A stretch of DNA of 64,000 nucleotides, from positions 663,501 to 727,500 of the forward strand of contig NC_092567.1 in the NCBI RefSeq assembly GCF_037975245.1. Reading direction: 5' to 3'. Positions 1 through 13,200 of the stretch are shown piece by piece (the stretch's first letter is position 1; every line of letters starts with the position of its first letter). This stretch comes from Apostichopus japonicus (taxonomy: Eukaryota > Echinodermata > Holothuroidea > Aspidochirotida > Stichopodidae). The position numbers and the translations under genes were made by a program. The notes below the pieces were generated by a model. The model had not been told where the DNA came from. It made no database searches and saw only the letters and a list, made by a program, of their open reading frames with translations.

Positions 1-1275
1 CGTTTGTGCATAGGCTAGCCTAATTTCTTAAATCTTGCTTAGGCTTACAAGTTACAGTTACAGAGACTTAGTGTAACCTTGCGACAGTGAAGTACCTATG
101 TTTAATTGATCATACTGTACGAGTATATAAGACCCTATCGTTGGTTAGGTCTAAGGCTAGGCTAGTTGGTTTCAGAAAGAATATGTTGGACGTATTTCTT
201 CATTATATAATGTTGCATCACATAGGGAGTACAGTAGCCTACACACATAAAAAACAATTGTTGAGCTGTGATAATCTTAGCCTGGCCTAGCGTAACTAAA
301 CCATTTATGACTATGATTAAACATGACAAAAGTTGGGCCTAGGCTAGGCCTATTTCGTACTGGATAGTGATGATTTGGACTTAGTTTAAAAGTTCAATTA
401 AGGTAGATCGTCTTTCATCAAGTTTGTGAAAATTGCATTTAGAGATTGTTAGTAAACTTCAATTGGGGCGTAGGCTACAGCCTATTCTAAGCCTAGGCCT
501 ACTGTATGTTGCTGTTACTTGTACTGACCAGTATGAAATTCCCAAGATGGCATTGTTGTTCCTACTGTTCCTCATTAGACATAGGCCCAAACCAACATCC
601 TACTGTGGAAATAATTTAGTGTTCAAATTTTTGTGTTTGTACAGTACTTTGAAGGATATGAGGTTTGTGTTATCATGGTTTCTGTGCAAACAACTGCTAT
701 ATCATTACACTTGCACAGGAATTTGACCATTTTAAATAGCATTTGCAATGCTATCGTGGACAAATGATTCCATGCCTATGCTTAGGCCCTAAGCATTTAT
801 GTTGCAGATGCATTTTACTATGTGTTACCAGATAAGTTATGCTCCTAGTACGGTATGTGCATAATGCAAGTTGTTCATATATGTGTAAAGTGCTGTCATT
901 TTAACATATTGTTATCCAATTATGCCTATTGGTTGTACTACATCTGTGATGCCAATAAATTTGGTTCCCTTCTATGGTGAAACCATAAGTAGAGGTTCTT
1001 CCCATACCTTTGTGATAGATTATCGATGTTCATGTGTGGGCATCTGCCTGTTGCAGAGGTAGCCTAAGACTATGTCATTTCATGAATGTTATTTTGTTAT
1101 CGGTACGGTTGTATAAAGATCCATTTTCCATCAATAGTGTGGATGCCACCCACATCTATATTCAGTAAACCAACTCTATGACCTCTCTTTTCTATTTACT
1201 TTAGCTTTGGTTTGAGTCAGATTTTACAGACGTCGTCAAATGGTTTAGCCATCATTCACCATCGCAGGGAACAAA
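1..1275 (+). promoter_or_regulatory. Upstream region and probable 5' UTR of RIC8
   Basis: No coding sequence is visible. The first 600 bases are rich in the words TAGGCC, GGCCTA and CCTAGGC, which recur around 56,940-57,620. A pyrimidine-rich stretch ending in AG at 1,229 could be the acceptor of a 5' UTR exon carrying the start codon at 1,276. No convincing TATA box or transcription start can be assigned. Confidence 0.4.
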
Positions 1276-4200
1276 ATGGATGCCCAAGTGACTGCCATGT
1301 TACCAGTCCTTGGTGGTGGAAATACCACAGAAATTTGTAACAAATTGCAAGAATTTAACAAAGAGGTACAATGCCTTATAACTTGTGCAGTAATCAGTTA
1401 AATTGTTAGTTTCTCAAATCCAGATTTAAATGTGCAAGAAATCTGACCATAAATACAGTGTTGACAATAGTGAGAAAAAATATTGATTGCATTTGCATCC
1501 ATGGGCAACAGCTTCGAATGCAAATAGGGTAGAAAACTGAACCAGTTTTTTGGGGTTATATGTAAATCAATCTATCGTCAGCTTCTGTTGTGTGGGCAAA
1601 TACACTTTGAACAAGAATGTTATTTAAACATGATGGTCACTGCAGGGAAACAAAAATGAACTGTTAATTTGGCTGGTGATTTGAAGCCCTGAAGACAGAT
1701 TTCAAAGTCAGTCTTGCAGTATAAGGATACTTCTTTATGCAAAAACTGGCAAGTCAAGCTGCGTTTTGAATTTTGTAATTATCAAATGCTAGCAAAGTGC
1801 TGATAAAGGAATAGCTATGGTTACTTTTGTGTGTGTGTGAATCACCTAGATGTCATGGGAGTGCAAACCAAAAAAACTACATATATAATGAAGAAATCAT
1901 ACAATATTAATCCAGGGGCTTTTACTATTCCAAAGCTTCAAGCTATATTGTCACACTGTTTAGTTACGATTTCCAAAGCATTATCACACTGTTTAGTATA
2001 TCTGTGTGTTTGGTGGAAGCATCCATTCACTACATATTTCCTATTTATTACTGTAATTATTAATGCACTTAAGAGAGTGTTGTGGGAGTCAGAAACAGGA
2101 ATTACACCAGCCTTCTGTGCCATCTTGATGTTTTCTTTAATATTCCTGCTTAGCATTCATTTGGCTGACTGTACACCTATACGATGGATTCAGTATCAAA
2201 ACAAAAGTCTGTCTGTTAGATGTTACAAGTGTAAGGACAAACATTTGAAGTTAAGCTTTAGCAGCAAACTGATTTGTAAAACACTTTTCCTTTTTCATGT
2301 ATAATATAATAATCAATATTTTGAATTGTTTAATCTTCTCAGCATGCACAAACGTTCGCCTTTGGACCCTTGCAGACTAAGACAAAAGAAGTAAGTATCA
2401 GTTGGTTTTGACTCGTTAATCATGATCGAGATATTTAATTGTGATGTAGTTAGAAAGACTAACGATTTAATCCTAACAGGATCTAACAATGTAAGAAAGT
2501 TACCGACAGATGAACGACCACTCTGCTCTGAGTCTAATTCATCGCAGGTGTTGCTCATGCCTGGGTTTTAAAACACAGACTTATGGCACAAGAACTTTCT
2601 CATATAGGCTCCTTACCTGTAATTGTAAAACTCACTTCAAGAACATGTTAAAAATGGTTTCAAATCGGTTCTTCTTTTTACTAATAGGTATATGTTGTAA
2701 CAATTGTTAAGTGCCACAAAAATGATTTCATAGTTTGTTTGGCGCTATATAAAAATTATGTATATTATTATTATTATTATGATTAATATGATTATAGATA
2801 AAGTTCACATTCTGAGGAAAGTTCACATAATGAGGAAAGTTCAAAGTAGACTGCTGAATGGCAAGTAGCTAACTTGACTTCACTGACTTCTTGAGGCCAC
2901 TTGAGTTTTATACTTGTGGTATACCTGTGTTATACTATTGTTATACTTGTGGTATACCTGTGTTATACTAGTTTTATACTTGTGGTATACCTGTGTTATA
3001 CTAGTGTTATACTTGTGGTATACCTGTGTTATACTAGTGTTATACTTGTGGTATATATACCTGTGTTATACTATTGTTATACTTGTGGTATACCTGTGTT
3101 ATACTATTGTTATACTTGTGGTATACCTGTGTTATACTAGTGTTATACTTGTGGTATATATACCTGTGTTATACTATTGTTATACTTGTGGTATACCTGT
3201 GTTATACTATTGTTATACTTGTGGTATACCTGTGTTATACTATTGTTATACTTGTGGTATACCTGTGTTTTACTAGTGTTGCTTGTGGTATACCTGTGTT
3301 ATACTAGTGTTGCTTGTGGTATACCTGTGTTATACTAGTGTTGCTTGTGGTATACCTGTGTTATACTAGTGTTGCTTGTGGTATACTCATCTTATACTTG
3401 TGTTATGTATGTAGTTGTGTTATTTGTGTTATACTCATGTTATACTTGTGTTATGTATACTTGTGTTATATTTGTGTTGCTTGTGTTATGTGTCCTCTTG
3501 TAACTTGTGTTATGCATACTCGTGTTACTTGTGTTATAATCCAGATCTCTTCAATGCTTAAGCTTTGTTTCCTCATTCAAGTTTCCTAGACATATTTCAC
3601 TCTGTGTAGTGTTTGCATGTTTGGCTGTGTGTGATAGATCGTTATACTTCAAATTATGAATTCTCTTATTTTGATCTGATTAATATCATTTATCATCGTT
3701 CTCCTCGTAGGAGTTTGTATCGAGCCTGTTGAAGGTTCTGGGCTCTCAGTCGAATCCAGAATGTGTCCATCTCAGCTTAGAGGCAGTCCGCATCCTCAGC
3801 AGGGAGAAGACGAGGATGTTTCAATTAGAACAGCCGACAGGAGTAAACACCCTACTCAGATTGGCTGGTCTTTCTAATAACGGTTATGAAATTAAGCCTG
3901 AAAGTAAGACATTTCTCCATATTTTTGTTATTTGCCCATTTGTTGATCATTTAGGTATGTTCTTGCAAACCATTTCGGCAAAATATTGATATATATATGT
4001 TTTAAAATGCAAGATCTAATAACTGTTAATTATGCACAAAACAACTTTAATGTTTCAATTAGTTATTCTTTTTTTGAAACTGTAATGTTGCACTTAGTTA
4101 TTCTTGTTTTGAAATATTATATTTCAAAGTAATGCTGACAACAAATATTCCATCTGTTTGCAAATTAAAGATGTGTTTAGAAGATCATTTGTAGATCTAA

Positions 4201-7200
4201 ACATATTTGTTTAAGAAAGATATAATCATACCCTGTAGGAAGGAGCACTACTGGTATAGTTTCATGAACACTTTTAAACTTCTATTTCTCCATCTATTAA
4301 GCTTTATACTCATCAGACTTCCTGCAGTTAGCTTCCTGCCCTAGAGCTTGCTGCTGTGATTGCCAAAAACTGTTGTTTTTGAAAAGACAATGCTCAGCAT
4401 ACTGTTAAAGCTCTTGGAATACAGACAGCCCTTGAGCAAAAACAAATTGTTTCCTAATTATGTTTGTAACTCTTCTGTTTATGATTTCCTAATTATGTTG
4501 TCCTTTTCTTCTTGTTTCTATTAAAATGAAATTAATCAAATTTGGCAAGTTCTTGAAACCAATGCTTGTACTTCATCACCCTCTTTACTCTGGAAGAAAT
4601 CCTTCCCCTGTAATGTCATGTCTCAGTTTATTGTTAGGTTGACATTTATTGACATTTGTTGTTTTTTCATGTTTTATTCACAGTTATTACAGAAGCTCAG
4701 AAGTGTTTGTGCAATCTAATTTATTTAAGTACCAAGGTTCAGAGAATTTGTGGGTAAGTAGAAAACTGGGAGAACTTATAAAAAGATGTTTTACTACTTG
4801 CCAGCTTCATATGAAAATAATACCTACATCCCTCATTTTAACCTTTCAGCGCTAAAATTCAAACACTTGTGTTCATGGTTGAGTTTAAAATTGTTGCTTG
4901 TTTATTATTTCAACAACTTTGAAGTAAACTCATTAATTCATTTCATTCTATGTTGAGATGATATCCTTGTATTGTTTATTTCACAATCAATTCTTTTTCT
5001 CCAACAGGGAGAGTAATGAGTGCACAGCCAACCTGCTTGCCAGGGTTAAGCAGTATCACAATGCTGCCATCACTGAGGATATGAAGGTACAATAGCAACT
5101 GAACCAGTTATCATTTAATCTTTTCTGTTAGTGGAAACTATTCTACAGTTGCAGAAATGGTGTAACACTTGATTGTCTGGAAGTGAAGCGGCCATGGCAT
5201 TCTTTGTACGTGTGTCCTTTGTATGTGTGTCCTTTGTATGTGTGTCCTGTGTATGTGTGTCCTGTGTATGTGTGTCCTGTGTATGTGTGTCCTGTGTATG
5301 TGTGTGCTGTGTATGTGTGTCATTTGTATGTGTGTCCTGTGTAGGTGTCCTGTGTATATGTGTCCTGTGTATATGTGTCCTGTGTATGTGTGTCCTTTGT
5401 ATGTGTGTCCTTTGTATGTGTGTCCTGTGTAGTGTGTGCTATGTATGTGTGTGTCCTGTGTAAGTGTGTGCTGTGTATGTGTGTGCTATGTATGTGTGTC
5501 CTGTGTATGCGTGTCCTGTGTATGTGTGTCCTGTGTATGTGTGTCCTGTGTATGTGTGTCCTGTGTATGTGTGTCCTGTGTATGTGTGTCCTTTGTATGT
5601 GTGTCCTGTGTAGTGTGTGCTATGTATGTGTGTCCTGTGTAAGTGTGTGCTGTGTATGTGTGTGCTATGTATGTGTGTCCTGTGTATGCGTGTCCTGTGT
5701 ATGTGTGTCCTGTGTATGTGTGTCCTGTGTATGTGTGTCCTGTGTAAGTGTGTCCTGTGTATGTGTGTGCTGTGTATGTGTGTCCTGTGTATGTGTGTGC
5801 TGTGTATGTGTGTCATTTGTATGTGTGTCCTGTGTAGGTGTCCTGTGTATATGTGTCCTGTGTATATGTGTCCTGTGTATGTGTGTCCTTTGTATGTGTG
5901 TCCTTTGTATGTGTGTCCTGTGTAGTGTGTGCTGTGTATGTGTGTCCTGTGTAAGTGTGTGCTGTGTATGTGTGTGCTGTGTAAGTGTGTCCTATGTATA
6001 TGTGTGCTGTGTATGTGTGTGCTATGTATGTGTGTCCTTTGTATGTGTGTGCTGTGTGTGTGTTTGTGTGTCCTTTGTATGTGTCCTGTTTATGTGTGCC
6101 CTGTGTATGTGTTTCCTGTGTTTGTGTATGTGTGTGCTGTGTATGTGTATGTGTGCCCTTTCTATGGGCTGTTGAAAGCCCTCTTGCAAAGTACATTGAG
6201 CAATCAATTGATCTATTTGATGATCATCTTTTCTTGTTTGTCCATGTTGTCTTCACAACTGTAGGCCTACTTGTCTCTATGTGTGCTTACTAACAGATCA
6301 ATATTGAATAACTAACATCCAGTTTCACAGATCTCTCATCCCATGTAGTGTAGTTCATGGCTTCCACAATAACTTGATGATTAGTCATTGTTATAGAACA
6401 AAGGCTTACAGTACAGTAACTTAATATCATTTCTGGTGCTTTTGTTACCAATCTGGTTAGTGAACTCATAACTCCATATATATGCTTTCGTCCTACATGG
6501 ATATATATATCTATACTACAAAGGAGTAAAATTTATTAATGTGTTTCTCAGTGTCCATTGTGTTGTTTAATCTGTGTATATGTTCTAAGTTATGTTATAT
6601 GTTTATCATGGAATGCAGGCTTCTTAGAAGATATTCACATGAATTGGCAAATGTATCTCTAGTTATGCATCTTATGTAATGCCATGGTTTGCTCAATATA
6701 TGTTTACTCTTAGTAGGACCGGTGTATGTAGGAGGTGAGGGGGGGTGTGGGTGTGGTATAGGAGGAGAGGGGCAGGGGGGCCCTGTAGTGTAAGAGAGGC
6801 GCGTGTAGGATGGGGATGCCATGTTGGAGTTTGGCAGATATCTAAGGTTGTTTCATGTTTCAGAAATCTACATTTCTTCTTCTCTTGAGTGTATTCGACA
6901 TTCTTATAATTCTGTCATTTCTTTTATTATTTCTTCATTTCAGTTTTTTGATATGAGATTCCTGTTCCTTCTCACTGCACTTTGCCCAAACTTGAGGTAA
7001 GTCCTTTGTCTTTCAAGCTCTGTTGTTATCGAATCCATATTTCTGTAATCACAAATCAATGTGGTTTTAACCCTATTCCCCCCCCCCCCTCCCCAATTTT
7101 GTAGGAAGCAAGCAAGTTGTTGCTCCCATCCAAGTTTAGTTTAGTTTAGTAGAAAAAAAGGACCAGGAGGGACACTCAAGTCCCCATCAAGGACCCTATA

Positions 7201-10200
7201 GGAGAGAAGAAAAACTGAAGACACAAACACTCAGACCCGATAACAATGCTTAAAGTGCTTGTCCAAAGCATTCTTAAACCCATTCACACTACTTGCAAGT
7301 AAGACTTTCTCATATTAGTGTCGAATGTCCAATCTAAATGCTGATAACACACACACTTATGGATTGTTAGTGTGTATTAGCATTGAATGTCCACTCAAAA
7401 TTCATCTTTAAAACTAGTTTCTAATGTGTGTTGTGCAGGATTAACATGTTGAAAAAATATCAATTCTCTCAACTTGTAATAATCCTACCAACCTAACAGG
7501 ACTGGCTTGTAAAAGTGCTATTCACTGTAAGAAAATGATAAGTGGATAAATTGAAGAGCTGTCTTCATCATTGCAAGGACAGTACTGACCTTCTTACTTT
7601 GTTTTCTTCTCATCAGAAATAGGGTTCGTTCAGAGTACAATGGGGTGGCCATCCTCACAGATCTGTTAGAGTCCAGTTGCTTCGGGTTACGGGAGGCAGC
7701 GGCCGGCGGTTCCACGACGTTGTCCGAACCGGATCAACTCAACGAGAAGCAGACGGACATGGCCTGTGAAATACTGAAGGCTGTTTTCAATACAATTATT
7801 CATGCGACTGTCGGACAAATTGTAGGAGTAAGTCCTAATTAGATTGCACTAATTAGAATGTATTGAATATACATGCAAGGAATTTCTAACTATTTTGTAT
7901 GTTTTTGGTTATTTGCAATTCTTGCATACTTGTATACTTGCATTCTTGCATACTTGCAATGTCCAGAATAGTACTTCTGGACATAGTACTTCTGAAATAG
8001 TACATTTGGAATAGTACTTGCAATGTCCAGAATAGTACTTCTTCAAACACAAACAGAAGCTGTGTTTGTATTTGATATTGATCCATATGATTAACTACTG
8101 ATATTACATCAGGCAAGTGTATGAGGGACAAGATAAAGGCAGTTCTCATCTTTCCGAATCAGTTTAGAATGACAATTGTCAGTGTGATGAATTGGAGACA
8201 GTGAAGAGTTGACCAGATTCATTAGAATAATACAAATCTTACAATATTATCATGTTGTTGGAAGAAGCAGAATTGAGTATTAAGAACTAATACATCTATG
8301 CTATTTTCATGTGGATCCTTCATTTCGTTCAACTATATAGTTTAAGGGCATGCTTCTTGTTTGTATTGTAGGAGAGCGATGATGTCATGAGAAAGCAAGG
8401 TCAGTTGCTGAGAAGGTTACTGATGGCAGAGTCAATATCAGATGACAAGACAGATGAATTGTCCAGGTAAGTGACATTACATCGCTAATAGGGGATGACA
8501 AGACAAATGCTGTGTCCTGGCAAGTTAGAGCATATATTAAAGACTAGATGACAGTGATAGCATATTGCTAACAGATGCCAGGACAGATGAACTGTCCACG
8601 TAAGTGACAGCACATTGCTGTATCAGGTAGCAGGACAGATGAACAGTCTTGGGTAAGTGACAGCACATTATTAGGTATCAGATGATAGATTAAGTGTTCA
8701 GATACATCACAACTTCTTTCTAAACAAAGACAGTGATAGACTTATTAATCAGATTGTCTTAGCATCTCAGACCAACAATGAATTTTCTATTGAAGTGCCA
8801 TTATGAACTAGGCTGTATTTGGGAGCTGGTTTTAAGTTAGAGTCAAGTTAATACTATGCTACTGTTTGTGCTGTATGTTTTACAGTCAGACGATCAACGT
8901 TCTCACCTGTCATCTCCCAAGTCAATGTATCGGCGAACTCATTCCAGAAACGCTAGAGGGCGCTGCAGGGGGCAGAGCTATGTACGATGGACATAATATG
9001 GATGCAATTGTAAGGATCTTGAACTTTGTGGAAAATAGAATAGACAGAGTAAGTATATATTGCAAATCAGGAACATAAATAGTTGTAGTCTTTGTGTATA
9101 TTATTGATATAAACCTCATATTCCTTGAACAATGTTTGTAGTGGATAGATCTTTTTTGTAATTTAATGAGATCAAGTGACTGAATAGAGGTTCAAGCCAT
9201 GATGGGATTATTGACATGTTATTTATAGCTCTTGTTGCTAACCGTGGTGTGCAATAAGTAATCATTTACAGGGGGAATGGTACATCAAAACAATCGCAAC
9301 TCTTTGCAACTAAACAAATGTTTTCTTTTCTTTGTCCCGGTAGACTAACAGGAATTCTGGCAAAGGAGTTGTAGAATTGCTCAGCCCCAGTTTTAGTGCA
9401 CTCAGCATCCTATCAAAATCCAACCGACACATCCGCAAGTTCCTCCGAGAAATGGTAAAACTTTTTATCTTTATTTGAATATCACTTTTTCTTTGGTAGC
9501 ATCATAATATTATGCTGTCTGCAGTGTAGAATTGCACTTGGTTAATGATTGAAACAGTTTTAGTATGCAAAATGTTTTTTTTTTTGTGGTGTGAAGTGCT
9601 GTGTATAAACAACAGAGACATGAATTTAGTAAACTGCTTGATGACTTTTAGCCATGATGTGGACTGATCTTATGAGTCAGTTGTGTGTTTTTGGTCATGA
9701 CTTGCGATCTGACGGTGAACTAAACTTGAAACTTAACTATGGGGAATTTGATTTCAATAATTTCTGTTGTTGACCGGAAAATTGAGTTAGGTTGCTTGTG
9801 GAGTCTAGTGAGATAGAAGTTACCTTACTCCTTTTTTGCCAAACCTTATCTGAACTACTTCAATCAATGACTTGGAAATAATGACAATTTGATCAGGTGA
9901 GGTAATGATTCTGTGAGTCACTTGTCTAGTTAGACTTCAGCAGGTGACTTGAAAATTACTTCCATCAGGTGACTTGAAATTATGGCATATCATCACTAGG
10001 ATGTGAATTACTTGTGACTTGTATTACAAAGTGACTCACTGTTTAACTTGAAACAGCAATTTATCAGGTGAACTTGGCATTCAGTTGATAAGAGGAACAT
10101 GGTTTGAAAATATCAGCTCATTGCTTGGATGTGTCTGATTGGCAACGTCTGGTTTACTGGATTGAAACTGACCTTTAACCTCAGTTTTGAATCTCCAAAC

Positions 10201-13200
10201 AGTACTCATTCATTACAATATACAGATGTTCCATATTTCCATGTGCACATGTATCTCAAATTACATATTCATACTCTATATTGTCATATTAGATACATAT
10301 TTTATTCAGATGTTCCATATTTCCATGTGCACATATCATCTCAAATTACATATACTCATACTCTTTATTGTCATATTAGACACATGTTTTATTCAGGTGT
10401 CCCATATTTCCATGTGCACATGTATCTTGAATTACTAGATTCATACTCTATATTGTCATATAGGATACATATTTTGTACCCTAATATTACATCTCCAGTC
10501 GTATTTATTTACAAGGTTACTGCAGCTTTTCATTTGTTGTATTACCTCTCTATCTTGCTAGGTTTTACCACCTCTAAAAGAAGCCAGTAAACTACCAGAA
10601 GAAGGTGGAGACCTCAGAAATAAGTAAGTGTTAGCCATAGTTGTGATTCCTGTAGTTGCAATTATTTGACCTCAGAAATAAGTAAGTGTCAGCCGTAGTT
10701 GTGATTCCTGTAGATTTCATTATGTGTCCTCAGAAATAACTTAGGGTCAGCCGTAGTCTTGATTCCTGAAGATGCCATTATGTGACCTCAATAAGTGTAT
10801 TTTATATGTGTATTTTCTTCCCTTCTCAGTTAAACTCCTGTACTGTACCCTATTACTGTACTATATCACTGTACCCTATTACTGTACCCTGTACCCTATT
10901 ACTGTACCCTATTACTGTACCCTGTACCATATTACTGCACCCTGTACCCTATAACTGTACCCTGTACACTATTCCTGTACCCTATTACTGTACCCTGTAC
11001 CCTATTACTGTACACTATTCCTGTACCCTGTACCCTATTACTGTACCCTGTACCATATTACTGTACCCTGTATCCTATTCCTATACCCTATTACTGTACC
11101 CTGTACCCTATCACTGTACACTATTCCTGTACCCTGTACCCTATTACTGTACCCTGTACCATATTACTGTACCCTGTACCGTAGTACTGTACCCTATTAC
11201 TGTACCCGATTACTTTACCCTATTACTGTACCCTGTACCCTATTACTGTACCCTGTTACTGTACCCTGTACCCTATTACTGTACCCTGTACCCTATTACT
11301 GTACCCTGTACCCTATTACTGTACCCTGTACCCTATTACTGTACCCTAATACAGTACCCTGTACCATATTACTGTACCCTGTACCCTATTACTGTACCCT
11401 GTTACTGTACCCTATTACTCTACCCTATTTCTGTACCCTGTACCCTATTCCTGTACCCTATTACTGTACCCTGTACCCTATTACTGTACCCTATTACTGT
11501 ACCCTGTACCATATTACTGTACCCTATACCCTATTACTGTACCCTGTACCCTATTACTGTACCCTGTACCATATTACTGTACCATGTGCCCTATTACTGT
11601 ACCCTGTACCCTATTACTGTACCCTATTACTGTACCCTATTAATGTACCCTATTACTGTACACTATTACTGTACCCTGTACCATATTACTGTACCCTGTA
11701 CCGTAGTACTGTACCCTATTACTGTACCCGATTACTTTACCCTATTACTGTACCCTGTACCCTATTACTGTACCCTGTTACTGTACCCTGTACCCTATTA
11801 CTGTACCCTGTACCCTATTACTGTACCCTGTACCATATTACTGTACCCTAATACAGTACCCTGTACCCTATTACTGTACCCTGTACCATATTACTGTACC
11901 ATGTGCCCTATTACTGTACCCTGTACCCTATTACTGTACCCTATTACTGTACCCTATTAATGTACCCTATTACTGTACCCTGTACCCTATTAATGTACCC
12001 TTCTCTTGGTCCCACACACTTCTATTCACTCTATGGAGGTCTCCTCTCTTTCTCTAGCTCTCAGTTCTTGATTTGTCTCTTCTTTTCACAATCTATTCTC
12101 TGTGGTTTTTGTGCACAAAGTAGTTGACATTGCTTCTAGGATGCCATTCAGAGAACATGCTTATATTTTTTATCTTCTTGTTTAGACTTGTTCGATTGAT
12201 GACCAGTACCTCCACTGATGTCAAAGAGTCAGTCGCAGACTTCCTCTTCATACTCTGCAAAGAAAGTGGTAAGTAAACAATCTTCTAAAGATGGTAGTTG
12301 GCCTCTACCCTCCACAAAATCCTGACACATCCTTACATGGCAATCAAGCAAGGCTGAAATTGAGGAACCTTTCGAACACGCAAAAACTGGCCTTCCACTC
12401 TCCTGAGTAGTATTAATATTTGTTTAGCAGTTTTGACTTTTAATGGCACTGAATTTGAGCTCATAAAATACTATAGTTCCATCTAGGAAAAGTGCGATAC
12501 ATCTTTGCAGTTGTATAGCAATTTAAGTATTTTGCATAGCATTTTGCTAAGAATATGTTCATAGCCTATGCTATGCATATTGGATGTTTGACATTGACAG
12601 TCTCATAACTAAGTGCTTTGAACCATAGATGAAAGTTGAGGAAATTCCAGGTTGTAGTTACGATACCAGGATTCATGTTGCAACACTACCGGTTGTGTGA
12701 AATTTGCACTACCGCACAACGCTACAGTATAGATAACACGCATTCGGGACGGATATAATAGCGCCCTCTGTAGACAGTGCCCTCTGTAGACAGCGCCCTC
12801 TGTAGAAACCTTGAAGATCCTCCATTGGAGTACTTGGTAGTCTGCAGATAAGAATTCTAATCTGAATATTAATTTTGTTTTCACCAGTTGAGAGACTCAT
12901 CAAGTACACTGGATACGGTAATGCTGCTGGGATGCTGGCCAGAAGAGGTCTCCTGCTCGGAGGAAGAGGCAGTGAGGACTACAGCAGTGATGAAGATAGT
13001 GATACTGAGGAATATCAACAAATCAGAGATCAGTAAGTTATAAATATTACTTACAAGTTTCTTTAAGGCCCTGTGTCGAAAAAAAAACAGCTGCAACTGC
13101 TGCAAACTCCCCTGTAGCTAACCTGAATCAATATCCAATAATAGGGATTACCTCGGGTCCTCCTAGGCAGATCAGCAGTGCCTATGATATCAGGCTCCAC

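Noticed and set aside
1-600. Telomere-like TTAGG(G) repeats
   Set aside because: The words are TAGGCC and CCTAGG in irregular spacing; there are no tandem TTAGGG units.
5345-6175. 276-codon plus-strand open frame rich in Cys and Val
   Set aside because: It is a direct product of the 15-bp minisatellite (15 is divisible by three). It lies inside a RIC8 intron and has low-complexity repeated words in several frames.
10782-11960. 392-codon plus-strand open frame
   Set aside because: It is made only of repeated [10 protein letters not shown]-like words from the CTGTACC array; it sits in RIC8 intron 11 between two exons that join in phase without it.
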